From Algoriphagus sp. AGSA1 (GTDB taxonomy: Bacteria > Bacteroidota > Bacteroidia > Cytophagales > Cyclobacteriaceae), in the NCBI RefSeq assembly GCF_021390545.1, contig NZ_JAJUWR010000010.1, positions 124,001-188,000 of the forward strand: DNA of 64,000 nt, in the 5' to 3' direction. Each line of letters begins with the position of its first letter. Within the stretch, counting starts at the first letter, position 1. Below are positions 54,000 to 63,081 of this stretch, piece after piece. The notes below the pieces were generated by a model, which saw nothing but the letters and a program-made list of their open reading frames with translations, did no database searches and was not told where the DNA came from. The translations under genes were made by a program, and so were the position numbers.

Positions 54000-54166
54000 A
54001 TTATCCGCAATGATGCCAGTAACCATATTCTCTTTGCTTTACTGGACGGAAGACCGATGCTTCGTCTTCGCTCAGCACAGGTGACGGGTGACCGAAGTGG
54101 CCTTGACGCTGGTGTTTTCCGAATCCTATGATGCTTTTATTGTTTTACTGGCAGAAAAGCGGATAT
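54000..54166 (-). mobile_element. MITE-like element, copy B (167 bp)
   Basis: It is the inverted near-copy of 43576-43718. Ends are ATTATCCGC (54000-54008) and GCGGATAT (54159-54166), each with the inner GCCAGTAA/TTACTGGC element. It holds an extra 24-base block (with CTTCGCTCAGCACAGG) absent from copy A. A frame across copy A stays open, but the extra block here adds a TGA, so the element is unlikely to code for protein. Confidence 0.7.
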
Positions 54167-55006
54167 AAATAAAAAAAGATAAACGGATGAAATAGCTATA
54201 TTATTTTTTGTGAGTTTTGTCCTAAAGATTTAAAAATTGCTAATGCCCAGATGAAGCCACTCCTAAGCCATACTACTGCTATAAAGAAGCTGAGATGAAA
54301 GCAAAGGAGAACTAAACGGTATAATTCAGATGGCTAACCAAAAAAAAACACCGCTATTCTTTCATATTTTCTCCCCTTTCCCAAAAAAAATCCACTGTAC
54401 ATGTATGTTTTTCTATCATTTTTTTCCGTTTCTTTCGGTCAGCTTTTAGTTATTGAGACATCTTATCCATTATCCATCTGGGGCAGACAGTCGCCCTCTC
54501 CTAAAGTGCCTTTTCCGATAGCTCAGCCTATCGGGAAGAAGGTAGGGATGAGGTAGGACACCCATCCGGGTTTGTACCCGGAACCCCATTTAATCTTAAT
54601 CGGATAGTGAAATGATAGCAGAGCCAATCGCTTCCTATTTCCTATTTAAGGAGGAGGCAGGAAAGCCAATTGAAAATTGATAGGGATAGGAGGGTAGGAC
54701 AGGACGACAATAAATATTCCAGAGGAAGATTTTAGGCATGAACCAGATATTAGGGTATGCAAACTGCATCCAGTCCCGACTAGCGATGTGACTACAGAGT
54801 AGAAGGGGTATTACAAATCCTGTCCAGTCACCACGAGCAATGTGAGCGGAGTGGTCACTATGTATTTCAAATCAATGAAATAAATAGCGGATCCTCCACC
54901 TGATAGAACCGCCTGAAGCCAAAAATGCCAATCTGCTAGGAAATAGTTACTCAGGGCGGCGATAGTTTTTGTCAACATATATCATTATCTATTATCTTAT
55001 AATTTC
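54167..55006. other. Long intergenic region with palindromes and a tandem repeat, no gene
   Basis: No supported reading frame. Contents include a TTCCGATAG / CTATCGGGAA hairpin (54523-54547) and a CCGGGT / ACCCGG hairpin (54566-54581), both of the REP type. A diverged tandem repeat follows at 54769-54874. The NSS transporter starts at 55007. Confidence 0.55.
54769..54874 (+). repeat. Diverged tandem repeat, 54-bp period
   Basis: Units at 54769-54822 and 54823-54874 share TCCAGTC, AGC.ATGTGA, AGAGT/GGAGT and GTATT.CAAATC in the same order. No protein is encoded. Confidence 0.55.
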
Positions 55007-56665
55007 ATGAAAAAACCATCAGACTCCTGGGGTTCCAGAACTGGCTTGATACTTGCTATGGCAGGAAATGCTGTGGGGCTCGGCAATTTTTTGAGGTTTC
55101 CGGTACAGGCTATACAGAATGGCGGAGGGACATTTATTATTCCTTATCTAATCTGTTTTTTGGTCATGGGGATTCCGTTGCTCTTTACCGAATGGTCCAT
55201 AGGAAGGTTTGGAGGTAAGAGAGGCAATCACAGTACTCCATATATACTCGGTTCGATGAGCAATAGCAATTGGTGGAAGTATATTGGAGTCTTCGGGATT
55301 TTCACCAATGTGGCTGTGGTGGCATATTATACTTATATAGAATCCTGGACCTTTATTTACGTCATCCACACCTTGGTGGGCACCTTCACGCCAATGTCCC
55401 AGTCAGAAGTGAGCATGTTTTTTATTCACTATGTAAATCTTGAGGGATCTGATTTTGGAATTCCTTACTTGCCTGTAATTGTATATATGGTCGTTCTCGG
55501 TATCAACGTTTACATTTTATCCACAGGGTTGGGAGGAATAGAGAAAGTTGCAAAAATAGGGATGCCATTGCTGATTTTGTTTGGGACAGTATTGGCGTAT
55601 AAAGGGTGGAGCATGGGAGCCGGTTACGCCTCAGAGACGTTTCCTGATGCGAATGCATGGGATGGCATCAATTTCCTATGGACTCCCCAATACACATCGC
55701 TTCTTGATCCCAAGGTATGGCTTTCGGCAGCAGGGCAGATTTTTTTCACCCTTTCAGTAGGAATGGGATCCATCCAATGTTATGCTTCTTACCTCAAAGA
55801 AAACGAAGATATCGCATTGAACTCCCTGACATCGGGGTTCACCAATGAACTGGTGGAAATCGTACTCGGAAGTGCGATCGTTATACCCATAGCGGCCGGA
55901 TTCCTTGGTCTGGACTGGGTTTTGGACAATGCCGGATTCGGAATGGCTTTTCAGACAATGCCTTATCTGTTTATACAGTGGGGGGAGCTTTTCGGTATGG
56001 TTGCCGGCATTTGCTGGTTTGGCCTCCTCTTCTTTGCCGGAATCACTTCTTCTTTAGCCATGGGAACACCCTGGATGGGATTTATGAAAGATGAGTTTGG
56101 CTGGGGAAAAGTAAAAGGAGCTGTGTCTTTTGGGGTGCTGGCGCTGCTAATGGGGTTGCCCACTATCCTGTTTTACCGCTATGGATACTTTGATGAGTAT
56201 GATTATTGGGCAGGAACAGTTAGTCTAGTTGTTTTTGCCTTGCTGGAGATGTTATTGTTTACCTGGGTATTTGGTATCGACAACGCATGGTCTGAACTAA
56301 ACAGAGGGGCGGATCTCATTATTCCCGGCATATATAGATGGATTATGAAGTACATTACTCCCTTACTTTTGGTGCTGGTTCTTGTGGGAGCATTGATCAC
56401 TCCCATGGGCAATGATTGGGGAGGAGCTATAGCAGGCTTGCTTAACGGAGAAGGGTGGATGTTGGATCCGGGGTCCTTGGTTTCCAAAATTTCACATCAA
56501 GACCTTCAGCTTCTCATGAAAAATGATCCTTTGCATAAGGAATTTTATACAAACAAAATGTTTTTTTCTTCCTTAGCCCGGATACAGCTCATCACTCTGT
56601 TTCTGTTTATAGCACTTCTGGTGTGGTATTCAGGCACTAAACGTAAACAAATATCCCATGAATAA
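55007..56665 (+). CDS. Sodium-dependent transporter, NSS/SNF family
   Basis: The 552-residue membrane protein starts with the NSS hallmark 'WGSRTGLILAMAGNAVGLGN' (helix 1, with the unwound substrate/Na+ site) and 'FLRFPVQAIQNGGGTFIIPY'. About 12 hydrophobic segments follow. NSS proteins import amino acids or related amines with Na+. The stop overlaps by 8 bases the ATG of a 34-codon gene for a one-helix protein, a usual arrangement for bacterial NSS small subunits. Confidence 0.92.
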   Translation: MKKPSDSWGSRTGLILAMAGNAVGLGNFLRFPVQAIQNGGGTFIIPYLICFLVMGIPLLFTEWSIGRFGGKRGNHSTPYILGSMSNSNWWKYIGVFGIFTNVAVVAYYTYIESWTFIYVIHTLVGTFTPMSQSEVSMFFIHYVNLEGSDFGIPYLPVIVYMVVLGINVYILSTGLGGIEKVAKIGMPLLILFGTVLAYKGWSMGAGYASETFPDANAWDGINFLWTPQYTSLLDPKVWLSAAGQIFFTLSVGMGSIQCYASYLKENEDIALNSLTSGFTNELVEIVLGSAIVIPIAAGFLGLDWVLDNAGFGMAFQTMPYLFIQWGELFGMVAGICWFGLLFFAGITSSLAMGTPWMGFMKDEFGWGKVKGAVSFGVLALLMGLPTILFYRYGYFDEYDYWAGTVSLVVFALLEMLLFTWVFGIDNAWSELNRGADLIIPGIYRWIMKYITPLLLVLVLVGALITPMGNDWGGAIAGLLNGEGWMLDPGSLVSKISHQDLQLLMKNDPLHKEFYTNKMFFSSLARIQLITLFLFIALLVWYSGTKRKQISHE

Positions 56666-56762
56666 TTCTGCCTTGATTCTGGCTGTTACTGTACAGCTTT
56701 TGGTTGTATTGACCACTGGATATTGCTTTTACTTGGTTTTGAAGAAATCGGACAAGAAATAG
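56658..56762 (+). CDS. Small single-helix membrane protein, putative NSS transporter subunit (MetS-like)
   Basis: A 34-residue frame begins at the ATG at 56658, inside the end of the transporter gene (overlap ATGAATAA), and stops at 56762. It has one membrane segment ('ALILAVTVQLLVVLTTGYCF') and a basic tail (LKKSDKK). In Corynebacterium the small MetS protein is needed for the NSS methionine/alanine importer MetP, and similar short genes follow many bacterial NSS genes. The overlap and shape fit that role. Sequence likeness is too short to prove it. Confidence 0.7.
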   Translation: MNNSALILAVTVQLLVVLTTGYCFYLVLKKSDKK

Positions 56763-56976
56763 TTTGATAATAGATGAGATCTATATTACTATTCTTTAGG
56801 GGAAATGGGTATTAAATGGTAAGGAAAAGTAGCGAGCATTTTCACCCGGTCTCCTTGAACCTGCCTTACCGCCAGGTAGGTACGGCATACCTGAGACTCT
56901 TTCGGCATGTTCTAGAAAGGCAAGATTCCGTAGAATACTTTACCTAAACAAGCGCCATAAATCCAATCCGAATCAG

Positions 56977-57930
56977 CTATTCTTTAAGTTTACCTTCTAC
57001 TACCGGTATCACCATAGAGGCCAATATCCCTCCTGTAAGAGAAAGTCCGATCACAGCTAAGGAAAGCCATTCTGGGATTTCAAGATGATGAGAAAAAATC
57101 ATTTTCAACCCTACAAAGGCAAGAATAGCCACCAGGCTATAATTAATGAAACGAAACTTATTCAGCATACGGGAGATAAGAAAATACATTGACCTCAGTC
57201 CCATGATAGCTAGAATATTTGAACTGAATACAATAAAAGGATCAGCTGTAATAGCCAGAATAGCAGGAATGCTGTCTAAGGCAAAAAGCACATCTGTAAG
57301 CTCGATGATAACCAAGGCCATAAACAGTGGGGTCGCGATTCGGATCCCCCTTCTGTATATGAAAAATTTCTCCCCTTCCGTATGGGCTGTAAACGGCAGC
57401 AATTTTCTCAGGTTTTTAAATATAAAAGACTCTTTGGGTTTAAAATCTTCCCCCTCGGATTTCAGCATTTTAAAGGCAGTGAAAAGCAGAAATGCCCCAA
57501 AGAAATAGATGATCCATTCAAATTGATTGATTAGGGCCACGCCAAAAATTATCATCATAGCACGGAAAAAGATAGCCCCCAAGACCCCCCAGAAAAGCAC
57601 ACGGTGCTGGTATTTCTCTGGAATAGAAAATGATCTAAAAATTACCGCGATTACGAAAATGTTGTCCACACTCAAGGACAACTCGATCAAATATCCTGTG
57701 ATGTACTTCAGCAAAGCCTTATCCGGGGATATTCCGGTGGGGTTATGAATATAATTGCCTGAAAACAACCACCAGATAACACCGGAGAATGAAAGCGCGA
57801 GAGAAACCCAGATTGCTGTCCAAATGGCTGCTTCCTTGGATTTTATTACATGGGATTTTTTATTGATGACCGCGAGATCAAGGAATAGAAAGACTAAAAT
57901 ACAGAGAGTGAAAATTATCCAGACGCCCAT
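56977..57930 (-). CDS. TerC family integral membrane protein (Alx-like)
   Basis: The 317-residue protein has about eight or nine membrane segments and the TerC signature of acidic residues within helices: 'LIELSLSVDNIFVIAVIF' and 'ELTDVLFALDSIPAILAIT'. Members such as Alx export manganese and take part in metal or pH stress; others are linked to tellurite resistance or to loading metal into exported enzymes. No riboswitch-like structure could be confirmed upstream. It is followed on the same strand order by the CNNM-type gene, 163 bases upstream. Confidence 0.92.
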   Translation of the reverse strand: MGVWIIFTLCILVFLFLDLAVINKKSHVIKSKEAAIWTAIWVSLALSFSGVIWWLFSGNYIHNPTGISPDKALLKYITGYLIELSLSVDNIFVIAVIFRSFSIPEKYQHRVLFWGVLGAIFFRAMMIIFGVALINQFEWIIYFFGAFLLFTAFKMLKSEGEDFKPKESFIFKNLRKLLPFTAHTEGEKFFIYRRGIRIATPLFMALVIIELTDVLFALDSIPAILAITADPFIVFSSNILAIMGLRSMYFLISRMLNKFRFINYSLVAILAFVGLKMIFSHHLEIPEWLSLAVIGLSLTGGILASMVIPVVEGKLKE

Positions 57931-58093
57931 AAAGGAAATGATAAATGATTGATATGATTATATAATTGCTGCGTACAGCTTTTTTTGATTTTGACAGGAT
58001 CGCAAGGATAAGTAATCAGGATATTCATGGTTCTGTGGTGCATTATTTCCCATAATCCAAATGCTTATGCTTGCTAGTAATGGATGAGAATCA

Positions 58094-59365
58094 TCATAAC
58101 TTAGTGACCAATATTTTGTCGATACGGGGCCCGTCTTTGTCGAGTACTTCCAGCCTATACCCTTCAATGTCCACGTAGCTGCCTTCTTCTGGAATAGTTT
58201 GCGATTTATTGAGAATTATTCCCGCTACGGTGGTGAAACTCTTATTTCTAAAATCAATTCCGGTACCAAAAAACTTTTCGAAATCATGCACAGGAAGCTG
58301 CCCGTCTATTAGCCATGTGCCGTCTGCTCTGACCTTGATCAGAAACTCCTCCTGATCCGGTTCCGAAGTATCACCGACTAGCGCATCTACTATATCGTCC
58401 AAAGTGATGATGCCCACAGTAACACCATATTCATCGACCACAATCCCATAGTGAAGCTGCCGGGCTTTGAACAGTTCCAGTGCCTGATAAGAAAACATGG
58501 TTTCATTCAGGTACAAAGGCTTATGGGCAATAGTCTTTAAATCGAATTTGATAGAAAGTCTTTTGTCAAACAGATCTTTGACCAATACCAGACCTACGAT
58601 ATTGTCCAAGTCATTATTGATGCAAAGGGGATAAGCAGAATGCTTTTTTTGGTTGATTTTATCTCTGACTGTTTTTTCATCATCGGTGCTGTCAAAATAA
58701 ACCAGTTCACTACGATGGGTAAAGAGGCTGTTGATTTTCCTGTCTCCAAGTTCAAATACCCGCTGCACAATATCCTGCTCTATATTCATGATTTCCCCTC
58801 CTTTAGCACTCTCACGTATGATGGATTTGATTTCCTCTTCGGAGACCGCATTCTCTGACTTATGCCTTATCCCAAAAAATGTCAAAAGAAGGTCATTTGA
58901 GGTAGTAAGCAGCCACACAAACGGACTGGTGATTTTAGATAGTAGGATCATGGGTCGGGATACCTTTGCCGCGATGCCTTCAGGGTAAGTCATTCCGAGA
59001 CGTTTTGGGAAGAGTTCTCCAAGTACGATAGATAGGTAGGTGATCATAAGCACAACTGCCCCCACTGCCAGTGTATGCGCATAGGGTTTCAGGTAGTCAA
59101 TCTGGGATATCCAGTGCGCAAAATCCTCCGTGAGGTTGTCGCCACTGTAAACCCCCAGCAGAATTCCGATCAGTGTGATCCCAATCTGCACAGTGCTTAG
59201 AAATCTGCCCGGGTTTTCGGAGAGCTCAAGAGCTGCCTTTGCGCCGGAAACACCCCGCTTTCTTTGATTTTCCAGTTTAAATTTTCTGGAGGAGACCAGA
59301 GCCAACTCCGACATGGCAAAAACACCATTCAGGAGTATCAGAAGCAAAATAATAGTGATTTCCAC
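58094..59365 (-). CDS. Hemolysin/CNNM-type membrane protein (DUF21-CBS-CorC_HlyC)
   Basis: A 423-residue protein with an N-terminal DUF21 membrane domain of about four helices (1-190; 'LILLNGVFAMSELALVSSRK'), two CBS domains (about 205-330) and a C-terminal CorC_HlyC domain (about 340-420; 'DGTWLIDGQLPVHDFEKFFG'). The family transports Mg2+ or other divalent cations and the CBS part binds nucleotides. The old 'hemolysin' label does not indicate a toxin. The neighbouring TerC gene suggests a shared role in metal balance. Confidence 0.92.
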   Translation of the reverse strand: MEITIILLLILLNGVFAMSELALVSSRKFKLENQRKRGVSGAKAALELSENPGRFLSTVQIGITLIGILLGVYSGDNLTEDFAHWISQIDYLKPYAHTLAVGAVVLMITYLSIVLGELFPKRLGMTYPEGIAAKVSRPMILLSKITSPFVWLLTTSNDLLLTFFGIRHKSENAVSEEEIKSIIRESAKGGEIMNIEQDIVQRVFELGDRKINSLFTHRSELVYFDSTDDEKTVRDKINQKKHSAYPLCINNDLDNIVGLVLVKDLFDKRLSIKFDLKTIAHKPLYLNETMFSYQALELFKARQLHYGIVVDEYGVTVGIITLDDIVDALVGDTSEPDQEEFLIKVRADGTWLIDGQLPVHDFEKFFGTGIDFRNKSFTTVAGIILNKSQTIPEEGSYVDIEGYRLEVLDKDGPRIDKILVTKL

Positions 59366-59456
59366 GATTGTTATTGTTCAATGGGGGTTAAAAGTGAGTA
59401 GTTCGGAAAAACCTCTGTCAATCCATTCAATCAGATGGAATACTTATGGCGAGTCA

Positions 59457-60086
59457 TTATACATGATCTCTTTTGATTTTGCTAAATTCCCGGATTAATG
59501 GAATGGATGTTAGGACAAGTAAGCCGATGATAATCCAGCCTAGGTAATCGATCAGTTCTGGAAAGATAATTTTCAGGAAATATCCGGCCAAGACCAGACT
59601 ACAGGTCCAGACGATGGAGCCAATCAGATTATAAACCATGAAGACCCTAAAATCAGATTTGATCAAACCCAGGCAGAGGGGCAAAAATGTCCGGACCACC
59701 GGAATAAACCTCCCAATGATGATCGCGCTATGGTGTCGTTTTTCAAAATAGGATGAAGCCATATTCAGATACTTTGATTTGAAGAACAGTGAATCTGGGC
59801 GTGAAAGCAACCATTTGCCTAATTTTAACCCAACCAAATAGGAAAGAGCATATCCCAGAAAAGCTGCCCCGGTGATGCTGGTCACCAAGGTATAGATGCT
59901 TACATCCAATACAGGTAATCCGCAGAGCATACCTGCCAAAAACAACAAAGAGTCTCCGGGCAGGAAGAAGCCAAAGAATACGCCGTTTTCCGTAAATATT
60001 ATTGCCACCAGAAGAATCAATCCACCCCGGTTGATAATCAACTCAGGACTCAGCAACTCTATCATGGACAGAAGAAATTCATGCAT
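59457..60086 (-). CDS. DedA family membrane protein
   Basis: The 209-residue protein has the DedA layout, with 'ENGVFFGFFLPGDSLLFLAG' and 'GRFIPVVRTFLPLCLGL' as the family motifs (the latter with the conserved arginines of the re-entrant helix). DedA proteins are linked to recycling of undecaprenyl phosphate or other lipid carriers and to membrane potential. Its ATG overlaps the stop of the dicarboxylate symporter by 8 bases, so both are translated from one message. Confidence 0.92.
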   Translation of the reverse strand: MHEFLLSMIELLSPELIINRGGLILLVAIIFTENGVFFGFFLPGDSLLFLAGMLCGLPVLDVSIYTLVTSITGAAFLGYALSYLVGLKLGKWLLSRPDSLFFKSKYLNMASSYFEKRHHSAIIIGRFIPVVRTFLPLCLGLIKSDFRVFMVYNLIGSIVWTCSLVLAGYFLKIIFPELIDYLGWIIIGLLVLTSIPLIREFSKIKRDHV

Positions 60087-61524
60087 GGGTATGTTTTTTA
60101 GCGATGTCGTTATGGATAGAACTGATCCGTTCTACATCCGGGGTCAACAGACTTAGATTATCTTCTGACTTCAGCCCGAATTCCCCTTCCCATTTGGCAA
60201 TGACACAAGTGGCTAGGCAGTTCCCGATGACATTGACGGATGTCCTGGCCATATCCATTAATTCATCTATCGCCAATATCAAAAATATAGGAGCCATCGG
60301 GAGGTTAAAGCTTGCAGCGGTTCCCATCAGGATAATCAGAGACGCCCTGGGAATCCCCGCCACTCCCTTGCTGGTCAGCATCAGGGTAAGAACCATCAAG
60401 AGCTGATCGCCTATCCCCATCTGGATTCCTGCTGCCTGGGCAACAAATATGGAGGCCAAAGCTAGGTAGAGTGTCGTACCGTCCAGGTTGAAACTATACC
60501 CTGTCGGCATGACAAATGCCACAATTTTTCGGGGTACCCCAAACTTCTCCATAGCTTCCATTGCTTTGGGTAGGGCAGCCTCCGAGCTGGTGGTGGCAAA
60601 GGCAATCGAAACTGGTTCTGAGATAACCTTTATGAATTTTAATACAGGGATTTTCAGCAGAATCGCAATGGGTAACAGTACCATGACAAGAAATGCCACA
60701 AGGGCGACATACAGCGTTGCCAGTAGGTGAAACAAATTAATCAATATCCCGAGCCCCATTTCACCTACTGTATAGGCAATTGCAGCCCCAACGCCGAAAG
60801 GCGCGAAATACATGATAACCCGGGTAAAGTTGAACATAACCTCTGACAGGCTTTCGGTGAAAGAGAGCATCAATTGCTTCTTCTTTCCGTCTTTTACCAA
60901 TGCAAGCCCAATCCCAAAGAGTATGCTGAATAGGACTATCTGTAAAATCTCTCCTTCAACTATTGATTTGGCGATGTTTTCAGGGAAGATATGTAAGATT
61001 ACTTCCTGCCAGCTTCTCGCCGTGCCCTGTATAGGCGCCTCACCCACAGGCAATTCTATCCCGACTCCGGCTTGGGAGATATTGATGGCCAATAAACCGA
61101 TCAGCAATGCCAATGTAGTGACCAGTTCAAAATACAACAGCGATTTCCAGCCCATTCTCCCTACCTGTTTCAGGTCGGAATGACCTGCTATACCCACCAC
61201 CAGAGTTCCAAAAAGTAGGGGAGCGATGACGGTTTTGATTAGCTTAAGAAATACCTGACTGACTACTTTGAGATTCATGGCCAGTTCTGGAAAGTCCACT
61301 CCGATGGCAATTCCAATAAGCATACTTCCAAAGATCCAGGTGGTGAGCGAGGCTTTCCGGAGACAATAGGCGATCACTGCTGCTATTCCCAACCACCTAC
61401 TTATAAATAGAAATGAAGGGGATAATAAGTCAGTCCATGGCGTATAGATCACCAATATAATTGCAGCTTGGGAAGCCAACACTCCCATAAGGCAGAAGGT
61501 GGCTTTCATTTTTTTATTTGTCAT
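60079..61524 (-). CDS. Dicarboxylate/amino acid:cation symporter (DAACS family)
   Basis: This 481-residue protein has about eight helices and two re-entrant loops typical of GltP/DctA/GltPh. 'FATTSSEAALPKAMEAMEKF' is the serine-rich HP1 motif, 'GYSFNLDGTTLYLALASIFV' the NMDGT-type helix 7 motif and 'GIPRASLIILMGTAASFNLP' the HP2 region. It imports glutamate, aspartate or C4-dicarboxylates with Na+ or H+. It has an N-terminal extension of about 75 residues with two helices beyond the usual family start. The next gene, DedA, overlaps its stop. Confidence 0.92.
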   Translation of the reverse strand: MTNKKMKATFCLMGVLASQAAIILVIYTPWTDLLSPSFLFISRWLGIAAVIAYCLRKASLTTWIFGSMLIGIAIGVDFPELAMNLKVVSQVFLKLIKTVIAPLLFGTLVVGIAGHSDLKQVGRMGWKSLLYFELVTTLALLIGLLAINISQAGVGIELPVGEAPIQGTARSWQEVILHIFPENIAKSIVEGEILQIVLFSILFGIGLALVKDGKKKQLMLSFTESLSEVMFNFTRVIMYFAPFGVGAAIAYTVGEMGLGILINLFHLLATLYVALVAFLVMVLLPIAILLKIPVLKFIKVISEPVSIAFATTSSEAALPKAMEAMEKFGVPRKIVAFVMPTGYSFNLDGTTLYLALASIFVAQAAGIQMGIGDQLLMVLTLMLTSKGVAGIPRASLIILMGTAASFNLPMAPIFLILAIDELMDMARTSVNVIGNCLATCVIAKWEGEFGLKSEDNLSLLTPDVERISSIHNDIAKKHTHA

Positions 61525-61919
61525 AAGCTATGTATAGACAAAATCAGTTAGTTATTGAGATTATAGGGAGATTGGGATTATTGCAGGGCTTGGGCAAAGG
61601 TGTTAAGACCTTACGATGTGGGACTACACTTCTGATTGTAGATAATGGACCAATAGGATACTGCTTTGGCTAATTACTTAGTAATGAGATTATTAATTGC
61701 TTGCTTTTTTTTGCGGGCCAGTGTCTGTAGGGAGGATGACAACGCTATTGTTTTCCACCAACCGATATAGGATGGACTATTTAGAAAAGCACAAGGATAT
61801 TTCTGGGCGTGGATAGGTATATTGTAATACTGGTTCCGCATAATGCTGAATCTCCACGGATTGCAGGTTTTTCCTTCTAGCCTTAGCTGTTCAGTAGAAT
61901 CCTTCAGGTTTTTGCCCCG
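61525..61919. other. Gap upstream of the DAACS gene, no supported gene
   Basis: On the minus strand the frame that ends at 61920 continues without a stop for about 75 codons, but its composition is not convincing. I see no strong repeat, RNA or promoter match. Confidence 0.4.
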
Positions 61920-62288
61920 CTAGGTAAAATAGTGGTGTGGGAAAATAATGAGTAAGGCAGTTAAGCCCGGGGTAAAGCTAAAAGCTGATCTCAGGTAATT
62001 GTGCTCACTGGATATACAGAGATTCGACAAACAGAAATAGGTAACGGATACCGCATTGGATTTGAAAAAATGGGGAGTACGCTGGACTGCAGGCCTGGTA
62101 GGGAAGAAGTAATTGGGAAGCGCTATAGCTTCATCCAAAATAAAGTTTGGCCCTGCTGACAATTCTGAGGTGCCACTCTCTTGGGTGGAATATAATGATG
62201 ATTCCAACCCGGCAGGTGAAAACCCCGCCCATGAGCTCAGGAAGCTGGCTATATTGAGAAATATGAATAAGATTCCTAAAAACCTCAT
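61920..62288 (-). CDS. Small putative secreted protein of unknown function (122 residues)
   Basis: The ATG at 62288 gives a signal-like N-terminus (MRFLGILFIFLNIASFLSSWA). Four cysteines or near-paired aromatic stretches lie in the second half ('SVTYFCLSNLCISSEHNYLR'), and the C-terminus is hydrophobic ('GLTALLIIFPHHYF'). No family is recognised. An exact TAGATTTG promoter box sits 17-24 bases upstream, which supports it as a real gene. Confidence 0.5.
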   Translation of the reverse strand: MRFLGILFIFLNIASFLSSWAGFSPAGLESSLYSTQESGTSELSAGPNFILDEAIALPNYFFPTRPAVQRTPHFFKSNAVSVTYFCLSNLCISSEHNYLRSAFSFTPGLTALLIIFPHHYFT

Positions 62289-62304
62289 ATACAATAGTTA
62301 TCTA

Positions 62305-62312
62305 CAAATCTA
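62305..62312 (-). promoter_or_regulatory. -7 promoter box before the small secreted protein
   Basis: The minus strand reads TAGATTTG, an exact TAnnTTTG match, 16 bases before the ATG at 62288. Confidence 0.5.
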
Positions 62313-62553
62313 ATGGAATTTATTTGTATCCTATTGGAATACAATTCATTTTTTAATTAACCCCTGATCAGGTTCTTCCACAAAGCATCCCTAGATGCTT
62401 CTGCATTAGCTTTTTCTTGTACCCGGTATAAGTTTAGATTTGGATCAGCTCGCCGCATATGCCTTACTGGGGCAGATGCATATCTGTGCATGGCTTACCT
62501 ACGGACTGATCATAACTAGGGGCGATAAGATTTTGTAGGCGAAAAAATTCATG

Positions 62554-62561
62554 TACATTTG
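62554..62561 (+). promoter_or_regulatory. Promoter of the SnoaL-like/TetR operon
   Basis: TACATTTG (exact TAnnTTTG) is preceded by TTTG at 62532-62535 with an 18-base spacer, close to the Bacteroidota -33/-7 layout. The TetR-type operator starts 3 bases downstream. The rest of the 62289-62596 gap holds nothing else that I can support. Confidence 0.6.
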
Positions 62562-62564
62562 CAA

Positions 62565-62582
62565 TGACTGACTAAACAGTCA
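62565..62582. promoter_or_regulatory. TetR-type operator
   Basis: TGACTG (62565-62570) and CAGTCA (62577-62582) form a perfect inverted repeat around 6 bases, directly after the -7 box. The TGACTGACT...AGTCA pattern is typical of TetR-family operators. The TetR gene two genes downstream is the likely binder, giving autoregulation. Confidence 0.7.
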
Positions 62583-62596
62583 CTAAATTATAAAAC

Positions 62597-63004
62597 ATGA
62601 AAATAAAAGAAATAGCAGAAAAATATTTCAAGGCAATGGTGGCCGGAAAGTTTGATGAAATGGGCAAATTAAAAACCCCTGATTGTGTTTATTGGCTGAG
62701 TGGTGAAGGATCCTGGCCGTTTGGAGGTTACCAATCATTGGAAAACCAGGGGAAATTATGGGGTACCGTAGCGGAACGGTTCCCGGAAGGGATGAAAATG
62801 ACCCTCCAATCTATTACTGCAGATGATGAGCGGGCAGTGCTTTATGTTCATATCCGGGGAACCCGTAAGGATGGTCGTATTTACGAAAACAATGTGCTGC
62901 TACTTTTGACCTTTAAGGATGGCTTAATCAGTGGACTTTATGAATATTTGGATACCATTATGGTCAATGAATTATTCTGTGGCCTGATGGATGTTGTAAA
63001 GTAA
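62597..63004 (+). CDS. SnoaL-like / NTF2-fold protein
   Basis: The 135-residue protein has the NTF2-like cone fold pattern: an N-terminal helix ('IKEIAEKYFKAMVAGKFDEM'), 'LKTPDCVYWLSGEG', a central sheet and the ending 'LLLTFKDGLISGLYEYLDTI', which is diagnostic of SnoaL-type ketosteroid-isomerase-like proteins. It could bind or convert a small hydrophobic molecule. It is the first gene after a TetR-type operator and is followed 77 bases later by a TetR gene. Confidence 0.85.
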   Translation: MKIKEIAEKYFKAMVAGKFDEMGKLKTPDCVYWLSGEGSWPFGGYQSLENQGKLWGTVAERFPEGMKMTLQSITADDERAVLYVHIRGTRKDGRIYENNVLLLLTFKDGLISGLYEYLDTIMVNELFCGLMDVVK

Positions 63005-63081
63005 TAGTTATAACATGAGAAATGCAGTCGGGACATACGTGTTTTTATGCCTCGAGTACCTTCAAAAATTAATCTTGATTT

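Noticed and set aside
54476..54600. Possible structured RNA or tRNA from several hairpins
   Set aside because: No cloverleaf or T-arm sequence could be formed; the hairpins look like REP-type repeats.
54769..54874. Possible CRISPR repeats
   Set aside because: Only two diverged 54-base units exist, with no spacers of constant length and no cas genes.
57931..58093. Possible manganese riboswitch upstream of the TerC gene
   Set aside because: I could not find the conserved core of a yybP-ykoY element by eye.
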